A DNA stretch of 64,000 nucleotides from Thomasclavelia spiroformis (GTDB taxonomy: Bacteria; Bacillota_I; Bacilli_A; Erysipelotrichales; Coprobacillaceae), in NCBI GenBank assembly GCA_016901755.1, contig JACJKV010000001.1, positions 1-64,000 on the forward strand, in the 5' to 3' direction. The notes below the pieces were generated by a model that saw only the letters and a list, made by a program, of their open reading frames with translations, ran no database searches and was not told the origin of the DNA. The position numbers were made by a program, and so were the translations under genes. Numbering within the stretch: position 1 is the stretch's first letter; the number at the start of each line of letters is the position of its first letter. Of the stretch, positions 34,990 through 43,856 are shown piece after piece.

Positions 34990-37194
34990 TTAATTGTCCC
35001 CATCATCAAGAAAATCATACACGCTTAATTCTTTGTTTTGCTGGAGCCTTAAAGCCAGGGTAGTTTTTCGCCTTTCATCATGAAAATTAGAGATTCCATA
35101 AAGCAAGGCCTGCTGACTGCCTAAAATAAAAAGCGAACGTTTGGCACGGGTCAAGCCAGTATAAATCAGATTCCGCTTCAACATGATATGATAATCATTT
35201 AAGACAGTCATGATCACTATTTTAAACTCATTACCTTGCGATTTATGGATCGACATGCAGTAAGCATGCGTAATCGTAAAAAAATCCTGAGGTGTATACT
35301 CTACCAGACGCCCATCAAAATCGACGATCAATGTATCCTGCAAAAATTCAAAGCCATCTTTTAAACAGATTGCAGTCAGGATTCCAATATCACCATTATA
35401 AACATCATCTTCAGGTCGGTTCTTTAACTGTAAGATCTTGTCCTGTACGCGAAAAACTTTCCGTCCAATACGATATTCATCCTGTCCACAGGAAGGATTG
35501 AAAACTTCCTGTAAGGCTAAATTGAGATTATCAATACCGGCAATTCCCTGATACATCGGTGCCAGTACCTGGATATCGTTCATCGTATAGCCTTCACTGA
35601 TGGCTTTTTTAACGATCATTACGACATTTTTAATGACTTCTGTATTCGCACATTGAAAAAAACTGATATCTTTATAGCGTTCAAAGACAGACATCATCAT
35701 TTGCTGATGAATGATGTCATGAGCCAAAGTTATAATACCAGAATCACGACTTTGTCGATATATTTCATCGAGTTCAATAATATGAATGGCCTGAGAGTCA
35801 ATCATATCTTTTAAAATTCGTCCCGGTGAAACAGAAGGCAGCTGATGATGATCACCGATCAGCAAAAGCTTATGACATTTACCGCTGGCTTTAAACAGAT
35901 GGCTAAGCAGCAAACAGTCAACCATCGAAAACTCATCAATGATAATAATATCACTATCTAAAGGATTTTTTTCATTGACGGCAAATACATTCGAGTGCAG
36001 ATCCCACTTCAGCTTGCGATGGATCGTACAGGCTTCAATGCCTGTGAGTTCAGTGAGCCTTTTAGCGGCTCTGCCAGTAGGTGCCAGTAAATCTATTTTT
36101 TCTTCCGGATATAACTGTCTATAGATTTTTAAGACAGCATTAACGATCGTTGTTTTACCTGTTCCTGGACCTCCTGTTAAAATCGTAACAGGATATTTCA
36201 GAAAGTAATCAATGACTTCCTTCTGTCTTTTTGAATAAACGATCCCCTTTTCACTTTCAAACTGTTTGAGCATTGATTCAACCATATTCTGATCATAATT
36301 TTCTTTAGGCAGCTGACTTAACTGTTGAATGTACTGTGCAATAAAGCATTCTCCATCATATAGATTGCTTTCATAATATCGGTTTTCTTCAAGAACGATA
36401 CGACGGTCTTCAATCAGGCAAGACAGATAAGAGTCGAATGTTTCATCATCAATATTAAAAATGATTTTAAAGAACGCTTTTTTCATTTCATCATAATAAA
36501 CAAAAGTACTTCCACTTTGAAAACAGAGCTGTTTTATGCTGTAAATAATGCCCGCTTTCATTCTTTCCGGTTCATCTGCTGAAAAACCTATTTTTAATGC
36601 CAGTTCATCTGCGGTTTTAAATCCGATACCATCAATATCATCAATAATACGATAAGGTGTGTTTTGCAGTACCTGTAAAGTTTTTTCTTTATATGTCGCC
36701 TGAATAAGTCCTAAATGGCGCATGGAAATACCATGACCCATAAAAAACTGCACAACTTCCTGATCAAAATCCTGAGATGTCAAAACATCATAAATCAGAT
36801 CTCTTTTTGCTTCAGTCATACCTTTGATTAAATCAAGGTGATGTTTATCTTCCTTGATCAGTTCAAAAGTATCTTTTCCTAAAGCATCAACTATATGACC
36901 TGCCAGTACTTTACCTACACCTTTAAATAAAGGACTAGAGAGATATTTGATCATTTCATCTCTGTCTTGCGATAAAACAACTTCATAATGATCCATCTTA
37001 AACTGATTTCCATATTTAGGATGGATCTGAAAATCACCATAAAAGATATATTTGTCATAATCATTAAACTGCGACATATATCCGTTCATGACAAGATCAT
37101 TATCTTCTTCTTCAACTTCGATAACTGCAACGATATAATGAGAAGATTCGCTATAATAGCGAACCTTTTTAATAAATCCAGTATATTCAAGCAT
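34990..37194 (-). CDS. recD2: ATP-dependent 5'-3' DNA helicase RecD2
   Basis: A superfamily 1B helicase of 734 residues. The N-terminal region (about 1-150) holds OB-like and helix-hairpin-helix parts (YRIIDDIDGIGFKTADELALKIG). The motor has Walker A GGPGTGKTT near 340, DEFSMVD (Walker B), GDHHQLPSVSPG (motif III) and the C-terminal UvrD-like SIHKSQGNEF and GLTRAKRSLF. It acts in replication fork protection and recombination outside RecBCD. It overlaps mnmA by one base (TAATG). Confidence 0.95.
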   Translation of the reverse strand: MLEYTGFIKKVRYYSESSHYIVAVIEVEEEDNDLVMNGYMSQFNDYDKYIFYGDFQIHPKYGNQFKMDHYEVVLSQDRDEMIKYLSSPLFKGVGKVLAGHIVDALGKDTFELIKEDKHHLDLIKGMTEAKRDLIYDVLTSQDFDQEVVQFFMGHGISMRHLGLIQATYKEKTLQVLQNTPYRIIDDIDGIGFKTADELALKIGFSADEPERMKAGIIYSIKQLCFQSGSTFVYYDEMKKAFFKIIFNIDDETFDSYLSCLIEDRRIVLEENRYYESNLYDGECFIAQYIQQLSQLPKENYDQNMVESMLKQFESEKGIVYSKRQKEVIDYFLKYPVTILTGGPGTGKTTIVNAVLKIYRQLYPEEKIDLLAPTGRAAKRLTELTGIEACTIHRKLKWDLHSNVFAVNEKNPLDSDIIIIDEFSMVDCLLLSHLFKASGKCHKLLLIGDHHQLPSVSPGRILKDMIDSQAIHIIELDEIYRQSRDSGIITLAHDIIHQQMMMSVFERYKDISFFQCANTEVIKNVVMIVKKAISEGYTMNDIQVLAPMYQGIAGIDNLNLALQEVFNPSCGQDEYRIGRKVFRVQDKILQLKNRPEDDVYNGDIGILTAICLKDGFEFLQDTLIVDFDGRLVEYTPQDFFTITHAYCMSIHKSQGNEFKIVIMTVLNDYHIMLKRNLIYTGLTRAKRSLFILGSQQALLYGISNFHDERRKTTLALRLQQNKELSVYDFLDDGDN

Positions 37195-38327
37195 TATAAA
37201 TATTCCAGCTCTTTTCCCTGTTTATATACCTTTTCAATCGTCCCGCCACCCAGGCAGATTTCACCGTCATAAAAAACCGCTGCCTGACCAGGAGTTACGG
37301 CTTTAACCGGCTGGTCAAACTGTAAAGAAACCGTATGATCATCAATAAATGTCAACATGACAGGATTGTCTTTTTGACGATATCTGAATTTGGCCTGACA
37401 GTGAATAGGCTGATTCGGTTTAACAGATGGAATCCAGTTAACATCACTGATCAAAGCACCATCAGACATCAGCCATTCATTCTGGTCACCCTGACAAATA
37501 TATAAAATATTATTATCATAATCTTTTCCTACAACAAACCAGGCATCTCCAGGACCACCAATACCTAAGCCTTTTCGTTGTCCAATTGTATAATACATGA
37601 TACCAATATGATCACCAATAACCGCTTTAGATTCGATATCTACCATCTTTCCTGGTTTAGCAGGAATATAATTCTGTAAAAATTCCTTAAAAGCACGTTC
37701 ACCAATAAAGCAGATACCAGTACTGTCTTTTTTATTAGCAACAGGCAAATCAAGATCTTTGGCAATCTGGCGAACTTCCTGTTTTGTAATCTGCCCTAAT
37801 GGAAACAAAGAAGCCTGCAGCTGATGCTGGTTCAGCTGACAGAGAAAATACGTCTGATCTTTATTATGGTCAGTCCCTTTTAACATGATGGAATCTTTGC
37901 CTGGTTCATGTTTAACCTGTGCATAGTGTCCGGTTGCTATAAAATCTGCATCAAGTTCTTTAGCATAGTCAAGAAAAGCTTTAAACTTGATATGTTTATT
38001 ACATAAAATATCAGGATTAGGCGTTCTGCCCTTAGCATATTCTTCAATAAAATAGGTGAAAACCTTATCCCAGTATTCTTTGATAAAATCGACTCTTTTA
38101 ATTTCAATACCCAAATGTAAAGCAACAGCTTTTGCATCATTATAATCTTTTTCTTGAGGACAGATGTCATCATCAGTTGTTGGATTGCCTAAAATATCAT
38201 TATTTAACTGGCTATCCCAATTACGCATAAATACACCGATTACTTCATATCCCTGTTTTTTTAAAAGATAAGCAGCCACAGCCGAATCAACCCCACCACT
38301 TAATCCTAAAACGACTCTCTTTTTCAT
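37194..38327 (-). CDS. mnmA: tRNA-specific 2-thiouridylase MnmA
   Basis: Adds the 2-thio group to uridine 34 of Lys, Glu and Gln tRNAs. 377 residues. The PP-loop SGGVDS lies at about 10-15, the catalytic Cys pair in NPDILCNKHIKF and STGICFIGER, and the tRNA-contact segment HYAQVKHE. The C-terminal beta-barrel ends with FRYRQKDNPV and QAAVFYDGEICLGGGTI. ATG follows AAAGGAGG. It leads the mnmA-recD2 operon; TATAAT at 38351 (minus strand) may be its -10. Confidence 0.96.
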   Translation of the reverse strand: MKKRVVLGLSGGVDSAVAAYLLKKQGYEVIGVFMRNWDSQLNNDILGNPTTDDDICPQEKDYNDAKAVALHLGIEIKRVDFIKEYWDKVFTYFIEEYAKGRTPNPDILCNKHIKFKAFLDYAKELDADFIATGHYAQVKHEPGKDSIMLKGTDHNKDQTYFLCQLNQHQLQASLFPLGQITKQEVRQIAKDLDLPVANKKDSTGICFIGERAFKEFLQNYIPAKPGKMVDIESKAVIGDHIGIMYYTIGQRKGLGIGGPGDAWFVVGKDYDNNILYICQGDQNEWLMSDGALISDVNWIPSVKPNQPIHCQAKFRYRQKDNPVMLTFIDDHTVSLQFDQPVKAVTPGQAAVFYDGEICLGGGTIEKVYKQGKELEYL

Positions 38328-38385
38328 AATCGTCCTCCTTTAGTCACTTTATTATAACATGATACAATAAAAAAACTAGACCTAA

Positions 38386-38407
38386 ATAAAACCCCTAAAA
38401 GGGGTTT
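38386..38407 (-). terminator. Terminator of the ROK kinase gene
   Basis: Read leftward, AAACCCC-TTTTA-GGGGTTTTATTT lies just past the stop codon. Confidence 0.85.
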
Positions 38408-38411
38408 AAAT

Positions 38412-39335
38412 TTAATCTTTTAATCGTGACATAGGCAGCATAGCAGCTCCAATTGCTCCACAGTCTTCAAGTTTAGCCTGCAGCATTGGAATATGTCCTC
38501 TCATACCTACATGAATCTTAGAATTAAACTGTTCAACCAGCTGATCCAGGAAGTAATCTTTAGATTTCATAACTCCACCACCTAATACAAAACAATGAGG
38601 ATCAACTGTATGAGCGATATTAGCAAACATTGTAGCTAATTCTGAAATACATTCATCAACAATACTTTGTGCTTTTAAATTTCCTTCACTGGCAAGTCTA
38701 AATACATCACCTGCATGTGCTACTTTATCATCACCCAGTAAAGCTTTTCCTTTTCTGGTAATGGCAGTACCACTGGTTTCACCTTCAGCTGCACCTGGAT
38801 TTAAAGCTCCAAATTTATAACCATTATTTTTTACGATAATATTTCCAATTTCTCCGGCATGTCCTCTACCACCAGAAACGAGTTTGCCATCAACAATAAA
38901 GGCACCACCAATTCCAGTAGAGATCGTTACGTAATAACATGTTGGATATTCCTTTCCAGCTCCCAGTATTGCTTCAGCCAATCCAGCAACGTTGGCATCA
39001 TTATCAATGAATACTGGTAAATTGAATTTGTCAGCCAGTTTCTCACAAATTGGATAATTTTCGAATCCTGGTAAATTTGTTGCCATGATCATAGTTCCAT
39101 TGACAACATCTACTGGTCCAGGAACACCAATTCCGATTCCTTCCACTCCATTTAAACCACCACAAACTGATGTGTCCAGCGAAGAAATCTGTCTGATGAT
39201 CTTAGCACAAACATAATCTGGTCCATTTTCTCTTTCTGTAGAATCTTTCACTTCACTGTAAGTTTTTCCAGTTTCATCTACCAGCAGGGTTCTGACATTA
39301 GTTCCACCCAAATCAATACCGATATAATATTTCAT
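38412..39335 (-). CDS. ROK-family sugar kinase lacking the Cys zinc motif
   Basis: 307 residues with the actin-like fold: phosphate loop IGIDLGGTNVRTLLVD at the N-terminus, VFIDNDANVAGLAEA, and STGIGGAFIVDGKLVSGGRGHAGEIGN. The catalytic Asp is in DNDAN and the conserved His in GHAGEIGN. In most bacterial ROK glucokinases CxCGxxGCxE follows; here the segment reads GYKFGALNPGAAEGETSG, so the structural zinc is absent. N-acetylmannosamine or other sugar kinase activity is as likely as glucokinase. Confidence 0.88.
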   Translation of the reverse strand: MKYYIGIDLGGTNVRTLLVDETGKTYSEVKDSTERENGPDYVCAKIIRQISSLDTSVCGGLNGVEGIGIGVPGPVDVVNGTMIMATNLPGFENYPICEKLADKFNLPVFIDNDANVAGLAEAILGAGKEYPTCYYVTISTGIGGAFIVDGKLVSGGRGHAGEIGNIIVKNNGYKFGALNPGAAEGETSGTAITRKGKALLGDDKVAHAGDVFRLASEGNLKAQSIVDECISELATMFANIAHTVDPHCFVLGGGVMKSKDYFLDQLVEQFNSKIHVGMRGHIPMLQAKLEDCGAIGAAMLPMSRLKD

Positions 39336-39370
39336 TTTTATTCCTCCTATAAGCTACTTTCTATTATACT

Positions 39371-39395
39371 ATAAAAGCGTTTTTTAGAAAACGCT
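39371..39395 (-). terminator. Terminator of the pseudouridine synthase gene
   Basis: Read leftward, AGCGTTTT-CTAA-AAAACGCT is followed by TTTATAG. It overlaps the end of the gene at 39384. Confidence 0.7.
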
Positions 39396-40364
39396 CTCAA
39401 ATAAACTTTTTTCAATTTGTTCAAACTGTTTTGGTACATTGCAGATAATTTCTTTTCCTTTAAGATATGATAACGAACCAAAAGGATCCTTAAAACAGAT
39501 CTTATAAGCATGAAGCAACTGATGATTCAAACCAAATTTCTGTTTCAGCTGTCGATTCAGCTGGAAATCGCCATATTTTCGATCACCAATGACCGGATGA
39601 GAAATTCCAGATAAATGAATTCTAATCTGATGCATTCTGCCTGTAACGATTTTAACCTGAAGCAAAGTAAAATCATTATTCCATTGCATTGGCTCAACAA
39701 TAGTTTTCATATAAAGAGCCTGAGGATCATCTTTTTTTACAAACTGAACCCGATCTTCATTTTCAAGTTTTTTAATATAGCCCACCAGTTCTCTGTTTTC
39801 TTTGAGACACCCATGACAGATCGTCAGATAGGTTTTTTCAATATGGTGACGTTTTTTCATCATTTCGTTGAGATCCTGCATTGCCTGTAAAGTCTTTCCA
39901 AAGATCACGATTCCACTGGTATTACGATCAAGACGATGGACCGGTCCCGGCATAAAAGTACTTGTACGATCAAGTTCCAGTTCCCCTTTTTCTTTTAGAT
40001 AACTTAACACCTGATTGGATAGCGTATTGACGCTTTCGTGAGCATCACCATGAACCAGCAAACCAGCTGGCTTATCTACAATTAGAACATGATGATCTTC
40101 ATATAAAACTTTAAATTCTTTCTTTAAAGAAAATATATCTTTTTCCTGAGTGAATTCCTGAAACTTATCCTCATAAAGAAACATTTCAAGAATATCATTT
40201 TCCTGTAGAATATATCGTTCATTGACTTTTTTGCCATTGATCTTCACATCTTTATTCCTGATCATTTTATAAATAAAATTACTTGGCGCCTGACAGAGCA
40301 GTTTTTTTAAATATTTGTCTATTCTCTGATTAGCGTCGTTTTTTCTGATAACTAATTTTTTCAT
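39384..40364 (-). CDS. RluA-family 23S rRNA/tRNA pseudouridine synthase
   Basis: 326 residues with an N-terminal S4 RNA-binding domain (about 1-70) and a catalytic domain. The signature HRLDRNTSGIVIFGKT supplies the catalytic Asp; the second D of the usual HRLDRDTSG is Asn here. DKPAGLLVH and TGRMHQIRIHLSGISHPVIGD complete the family set. The likely target class is RluC/RluD-type rRNA sites, not decidable from sequence alone. Divergent from a NUDIX gene. ATG follows CAGGTGAAA. Confidence 0.9.
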   Translation of the reverse strand: MKKLVIRKNDANQRIDKYLKKLLCQAPSNFIYKMIRNKDVKINGKKVNERYILQENDILEMFLYEDKFQEFTQEKDIFSLKKEFKVLYEDHHVLIVDKPAGLLVHGDAHESVNTLSNQVLSYLKEKGELELDRTSTFMPGPVHRLDRNTSGIVIFGKTLQAMQDLNEMMKKRHHIEKTYLTICHGCLKENRELVGYIKKLENEDRVQFVKKDDPQALYMKTIVEPMQWNNDFTLLQVKIVTGRMHQIRIHLSGISHPVIGDRKYGDFQLNRQLKQKFGLNHQLLHAYKICFKDPFGSLSYLKGKEIICNVPKQFEQIEKSLFESVF

Positions 40365-40429
40365 TTATTTTCACCTGCTCCATTATAACATATTGTCGTA
40401 AAAGTTCGCCCGATTTTTTTATGAAACCC

Positions 40430-40457
40430 TTTACATTTTGGCTTCTTATGATATAAT
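40430..40457 (+). promoter_or_regulatory. Promoter of the NUDIX leader transcript
   Basis: TTTACA (40430-40435), a 16-base spacer and TATAAT (40452-40457). Transcription should start near 40464. Confidence 0.75.
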
Positions 40458-40463
40458 TTAATT

Positions 40464-40557
40464 GTTAGGTGATGCACATTCACTTTAACGTACCCCCTAT
40501 TATCATCCTTACGTGAATAATATTTTTAAAAAAGTATGCACCCCCGCATACTTTTTT
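40464..40557 (+). ncRNA. Unassigned structured leader RNA with its own terminator
   Basis: Between the promoter and the NUDIX gene lies about 95 bases. Two 6-base pairings interleave: GGTGAT (40468) with ATCATC (40502), and ATTCAC (40478) with GTGAAT (40513), forming an H-type pseudoknot if both form. A conserved-looking ACCCCC occurs in the 3' loop. It ends with terminator AGTATGC-ACCCCC-GCATACT and TTTTTT, 48 bases before the start codon. The layout suits a transcription-terminating riboswitch or an independent small RNA. It matches no class I can name. Confidence 0.5.
40527..40557. terminator. Intrinsic terminator inside the NUDIX leader
   Basis: AAAAAAGTATGC and GCATACTTTTTT flank a 6-base loop. 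It has A and T tracts on both sides and would stop rightward leader transcripts. Confidence 0.85.
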
Positions 40558-40605
40558 ATTTACAACCAAAATAATTAAAACTATACTTGAAATAAGGAGG
40601 TATGT

Positions 40606-41139
40606 ATGGAAAAACAAATTTCTAGTCAGACAGTTTTTCAGGGAAAGATCATTACTGTCTATCATGATGAAGTGGAGTGTCAAAATGGCTTAATGGCAAA
40701 AAGAGAAATTGTGCGACACCACGGTGGAGTTGGGATTCTTGCAATTATTGATGATCATATAATCCTGGTTAAACAGTATCGTTATGCTTATGGTGAAGAA
40801 ACAATAGAAATTCCAGCTGGAAAACTCGAAGCCAATGAAGCCAGCGATCTGGCCGGTCAGCGTGAGCTGGAAGAAGAAACAGGATACAGCTGTCAACGTC
40901 TGGTCCCTGTAACCAATATATATCCAACACCTGGTTATTGTGATGAGGTTATTCATTTATATCAGGCAGAGGAACTGTATCAAAAAGAAAATCCTCTATC
41001 TGGCGATGAGGATGAATTCATCAACGTAATCTTGATACCTATTGATGAAGCTTATCAAATGGTCATGAATCAGCAAATCAAAGATTCTAAAACAGTAATA
41101 GCTATTATGAAAGCCTATATTGACAAACATATAAAATAA
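40606..41139 (+). CDS. NUDIX hydrolase, ADP-ribose pyrophosphatase type
   Basis: 177 residues. The NUDIX box begins at Gly in AGKLEANEASDL and continues with the metal ligands in RELEEETGY. An Ile-Pro-Ala-Gly-Lys segment precedes it, as in ADP-ribose/sugar-nucleotide hydrolases. YPTPGYCDEVIHLY downstream is usual for this subfamily. It would cleave ADP-ribose to AMP and ribose-5-phosphate. The strong site AAGGAGG precedes ATG, and the gene follows the leader RNA with a terminator. Confidence 0.93.
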   Translation: MEKQISSQTVFQGKIITVYHDEVECQNGLMAKREIVRHHGGVGILAIIDDHIILVKQYRYAYGEETIEIPAGKLEANEASDLAGQRELEEETGYSCQRLVPVTNIYPTPGYCDEVIHLYQAEELYQKENPLSGDEDEFINVILIPIDEAYQMVMNQQIKDSKTVIAIMKAYIDKHIK

Positions 41140-41140
41140 A

Positions 41141-41168
41141 AAAAACTGCTTACGCAGTTATTTTTTTA
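41141..41168 (+). terminator. Terminator of the NUDIX gene
   Basis: AACTGC-TTAC-GCAGTT is followed by ATTTTTTT, directly after the stop codon. Confidence 0.9.
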
Positions 41169-41169
41169 T

Positions 41170-41246
41170 TGGCGGTCTGGACGGGACTCGAACCCGCGAC
41201 CTCCGCCGTGACAGGGCGGCATTCTAACCAACTGAACTACCAGACC
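41170..41246 (-). tRNA. tRNA-Asp (GTC)
   Basis: A full cloverleaf on the minus strand. Acceptor GGTCTGG pairs with CCAGACC, the anticodon stem CCGCC/GGCGG encloses CTGTCAC (anticodon GTC), the T-arm reads GGTTCGAGTCC, and the CCA end is encoded. Confidence 0.97.
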
Positions 41247-41255
41247 AATAAATAA

Positions 41256-41346
41256 TGGCGGAGACAGAGGGATTTGAACCCTCGCGCCAGTTTCCCGACC
41301 TACACCCTTAGCAGGGGCGCCTCTTCAGCCTCTTGAGTATGTCTCC
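41256..41346 (-). tRNA. tRNA-Ser (GCT)
   Basis: A class II cloverleaf with a long variable arm. Acceptor GGAGACA pairs with TGTCTCC, the anticodon loop is CTGCTAA (anticodon GCT, reads AGC/AGT), the T-arm is GGTTCAAATCC, and CCA is encoded. It precedes tRNA-Asp by 9 bases in the same direction. Confidence 0.97.
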
Positions 41347-41414
41347 ATTGGTTGCTCATATATAATAGCATACATCAAATATCATTGCAATAAAAAATAG
41401 CATAAATTTTAATT

Positions 41415-42935
41415 TTATGCTATTTCTTTTCTATTAAAGCGATAAATGATCATACGAGCGACTGAAATCCAAATAAAATTAAAGATGACTGAAAGCAATG
41501 ATAGTGATGCCATCGTTGACAATGTAGAATTATGATATACAAACTGCTCATAATTTGGAAATGCCGGCACAAAAAGATGTACCCCATTAAATATCAGACC
41601 AAACAGGGTATTCACAATAGATATATAAAATGTGTATATGTAATTGACGATTTGAGCAAATAACGATGTTCCCTCTAAGCTATCGGCAAACAGCAAATTA
41701 AACATAATAGCTACTAAAACTATGATCATTGCCAATAAAAAATTAAATAAAATATTCATGATCAGATTTACGATTCCATTTTCTTCTTCAGTTTCAGTTT
41801 CTGACTGATCACTAGCAACGTTGTCGGTTTCTTTGTCTTTTTTAGCTTCACCGTTTATAATATCCATAAGTTCATTCATTCTTTGAGGATCATATGATGT
41901 TGCTCCAGAAAGAATAAAAGTATCACTGTTTTTCATACTAGTTTGATTAATGTTGCGCATGATATTTTGAACTTTCTGTTCACTATCAGCTTGCACAGTA
42001 CCTGCTTTTTCATTTTGAACTGACGCTGGTACAACTTCGTCTTCATCATCAAATTCAAAAAATATTTTCTGACGCCGAGAAAAACGATCAGAAATTTCCT
42101 GTTTGTTGAGCAAATCTATAAAATAATCATAGGTTTTATTAACCAGAGCAATTAACTGATCATCATTTTGATACTTATCCAGCAATTTATTTTTTGTAGC
42201 ATAAAGTGTATCTCTGTCCATATCAGCATTCATTCCCAAAATAGGTGAAAACATTTCCATGCTGTCATACTTTGAAAATAAAAACACATTCATGATTTCA
42301 AAATAATTTTTAACAACTTTATATACACAGGCACGAATCGTATCGTTGGCTGGAGCTAAATCCGGCATATAGATAACATTAGCATACATATTTAAAGCAG
42401 CTTCAACCATTGATTCAAAGTTAGCTACTACCAAAGTATGACGTGGGTCAACATTTAGCTGCTGACAGATTACAGTCAAAACATCCTGATGAGGCAACGG
42501 TAAAAGCTGACTGTCACCACCAATTAAAAAATCTATTTTACTGTAAAGCTCAGTTAACTGCAGATATTGCATCGCTCTTTTTGATTTATGGGTTGTGTAA
42601 ACTGCAATTTTTATATTTTTCTGCAGACAGTACTGAATAAACTCATCAACTCCTTCTCTTTTGATCTGGGGTTTGAGTTTAACATATTCAAACAGATCTT
42701 TTTCTACCATTTTATTATATTCTCTGGCACTAATAATATCCTGAACAGGTGATTTATCATACATTGTTTTCATACTGCCAAGCATAAATGAAAACTGTTC
42801 TTTGGAAATTGTTTTATTATAAGATTCGCAGGTGCGCTTAAAATAATTGTATCTTAAACGATTTAAATCCAGTAATCCTCCATCTAGTGTTAAAATAACC
42901 AATTGAATGTTATCTACGTTTTGACTATAAAACAT
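41415..42935 (-). CDS. Degenerate HAD-like protein with C-terminal membrane helices
   Basis: 506 residues. The N-terminal ~220 resemble a HAD phosphatase (VILTLDGGLLDLNRL; then IKIAVYTTHKSKRAMQYLQL; QDVLTVICQQLNVDPRHTLVV), but the motif DxDGT reads TLDGG, so the nucleophilic Asp is missing and activity is unlikely. A charged linker (about 280-400) follows, then two hydrophobic segments (LIMNILFNFLLAMIIVLVA; SLLSVIFNFIWISVARMII). It may be a membrane-tethered binding or scaffold protein. ATG 42935 follows GAGGTGA. Family unknown. Confidence 0.75.
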   Translation of the reverse strand: MFYSQNVDNIQLVILTLDGGLLDLNRLRYNYFKRTCESYNKTISKEQFSFMLGSMKTMYDKSPVQDIISAREYNKMVEKDLFEYVKLKPQIKREGVDEFIQYCLQKNIKIAVYTTHKSKRAMQYLQLTELYSKIDFLIGGDSQLLPLPHQDVLTVICQQLNVDPRHTLVVANFESMVEAALNMYANVIYMPDLAPANDTIRACVYKVVKNYFEIMNVFLFSKYDSMEMFSPILGMNADMDRDTLYATKNKLLDKYQNDDQLIALVNKTYDYFIDLLNKQEISDRFSRRQKIFFEFDDEDEVVPASVQNEKAGTVQADSEQKVQNIMRNINQTSMKNSDTFILSGATSYDPQRMNELMDIINGEAKKDKETDNVASDQSETETEEENGIVNLIMNILFNFLLAMIIVLVAIMFNLLFADSLEGTSLFAQIVNYIYTFYISIVNTLFGLIFNGVHLFVPAFPNYEQFVYHNSTLSTMASLSLLSVIFNFIWISVARMIIYRFNRKEIA

Positions 42936-43022
42936 CCCTCTCACCTCTAGCTCACATTATAACACATTTCAAATAAAAATCCTTGATTTTCATATAAAAT
43001 TATTATAGAATATCTTTGTCAC

Positions 43023-43098
43023 CTCTCCGTAGCTCAGCTGGCAGAGCATCTGACTCTTAATCAGAGGGTCCACGGTTCGATCCCGTGCGGGGAGACCA
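43023..43098 (+). tRNA. tRNA-Lys (CTT)
   Basis: A full cloverleaf: acceptor CTCTCCG pairs with CGGGGAG, the anticodon stem TCTGA/TCAGA encloses CTCTTAA (anticodon CTT, reads AAG), the T-arm is GGTTCGATCCC, and CCA is encoded. Confidence 0.96.
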
Positions 43099-43107
43099 TT
43101 GAAATAT

Positions 43108-43148
43108 ACGCTTAGAATCGAAAATGTTTGATTCTAAGCGTTTTTTTT
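43108..43148 (+). terminator. Terminator of tRNA-Lys
   Basis: ACGCTTAGAAT and ATTCTAAGCG(T) form an 11-base stem with an unpaired loop of about 12, followed by TTTTTTTT. Confidence 0.88.
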
Positions 43149-43180
43149 GCATTTCAGATACAATTTTCGCCTTGTTAATA

Positions 43181-43220
43181 TTAAAACGTATTAAACCGTA
43201 TTAAATTGTATTAAATGATG
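43181..43220. repeat. Four tandem 10-base repeats TTAAANNGTA
   Basis: The units TTAAAACGTA, TTAAACCGTA, TTAAATTGTA and TTAAATGATG follow each other without gaps. The 10-base spacing puts each copy on the same face of the helix, as in iterons or arm-type integrase or excisionase sites. Confidence 0.65.
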
Positions 43221-43701
43221 TCAAAAAGTTGTCAGAAATTTTTAAAAAAATCGAAAAAAGTCACACAATAAAAAAATTTCAAATCAGTTAATAAAAATAC
43301 CAAAAAATATATATAAAAATATGTCCAAAAAAATGTAAATACACATGTAACAATACATGAACAAAAAATATATGAAACAAAGGATAGTAACGACAAAATC
43401 ATAATACAGAATTTTATAAAAAATACCATTTAATAATATTTATGATTTTTACAAATTAAAGAACAATTTTCATGTAAAAAACTGGTTAATTTCCATTAGA
43501 AATTTATACTCAAATTACGCTATCCAGTGTAAATAATTCATTTACAAAATATACAAATAGTTCTTATTCAAGAACGATGTTGCGATGATCCCGCAAAAAA
43601 ATCAAAGATATTTGCCAACTAGAATATCAAGATATTTTTACAAAAAATGATCTGTTTTATACAGATACTGTCTTTTAAACGTTCATTATATAAAAATATT
43701 C

Positions 43702-43856
43702 CTATGAACCAAATCTTCTTTTCAGCCATGCATCAAGCTTACTGGTATCGATTTTCCAAGTACTTTTCTTTCCAGGAACCTTATATACAGGAATTCCTCT
43801 CATCTGACAGTAACAAGGTATCAGTTCAGATATGGTCATGTATTTTTTTGGATCAT
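43702..43856 (-). pseudogene. Excisionase/HTH remnant
   Basis: The frame from ATG 43839 gives 45 residues: it opens MTISELIPCYCQMRGIPVYK and ends SKLDAWLKRRFGS, the pattern of MerR-like excisionase DNA-binding domains (TISELI, GIPVYKV, LDAWLKR). The family's usual start lies further upstream but is cut by a run of seven A (T7 at 43843-43849). One more A would join it to ATG 43856 (MIQKKYM). It is thus a truncated or frameshifted Xis. Identification is by motif only. Confidence 0.55.

Noticed and set aside
40464-40520. Resemblance of the NUDIX leader's first 18 bases (GGTGATGCACATTCACT) to the 5' half of a fluoride aptamer.
   Set aside because: The 3' half lacks the AACCGC and GCTGATGA segments that define the fluoride aptamer and that are clear in the leader at 57136-57230.
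43232-43429. A 65-codon minus-strand frame after tRNA-Lys, rich in Phe, Tyr and Leu.
   Set aside because: It reflects the A-rich plus strand; there is no ribosome site and no domain-like pattern.
43561-43600. A sequence (GCGATGATCCCGC) loosely like the tRNA-Lys T-arm, a possible attachment-site copy.
   Set aside because: The similarity covers only about 8 bases and does not extend to the acceptor stem or CCA end.
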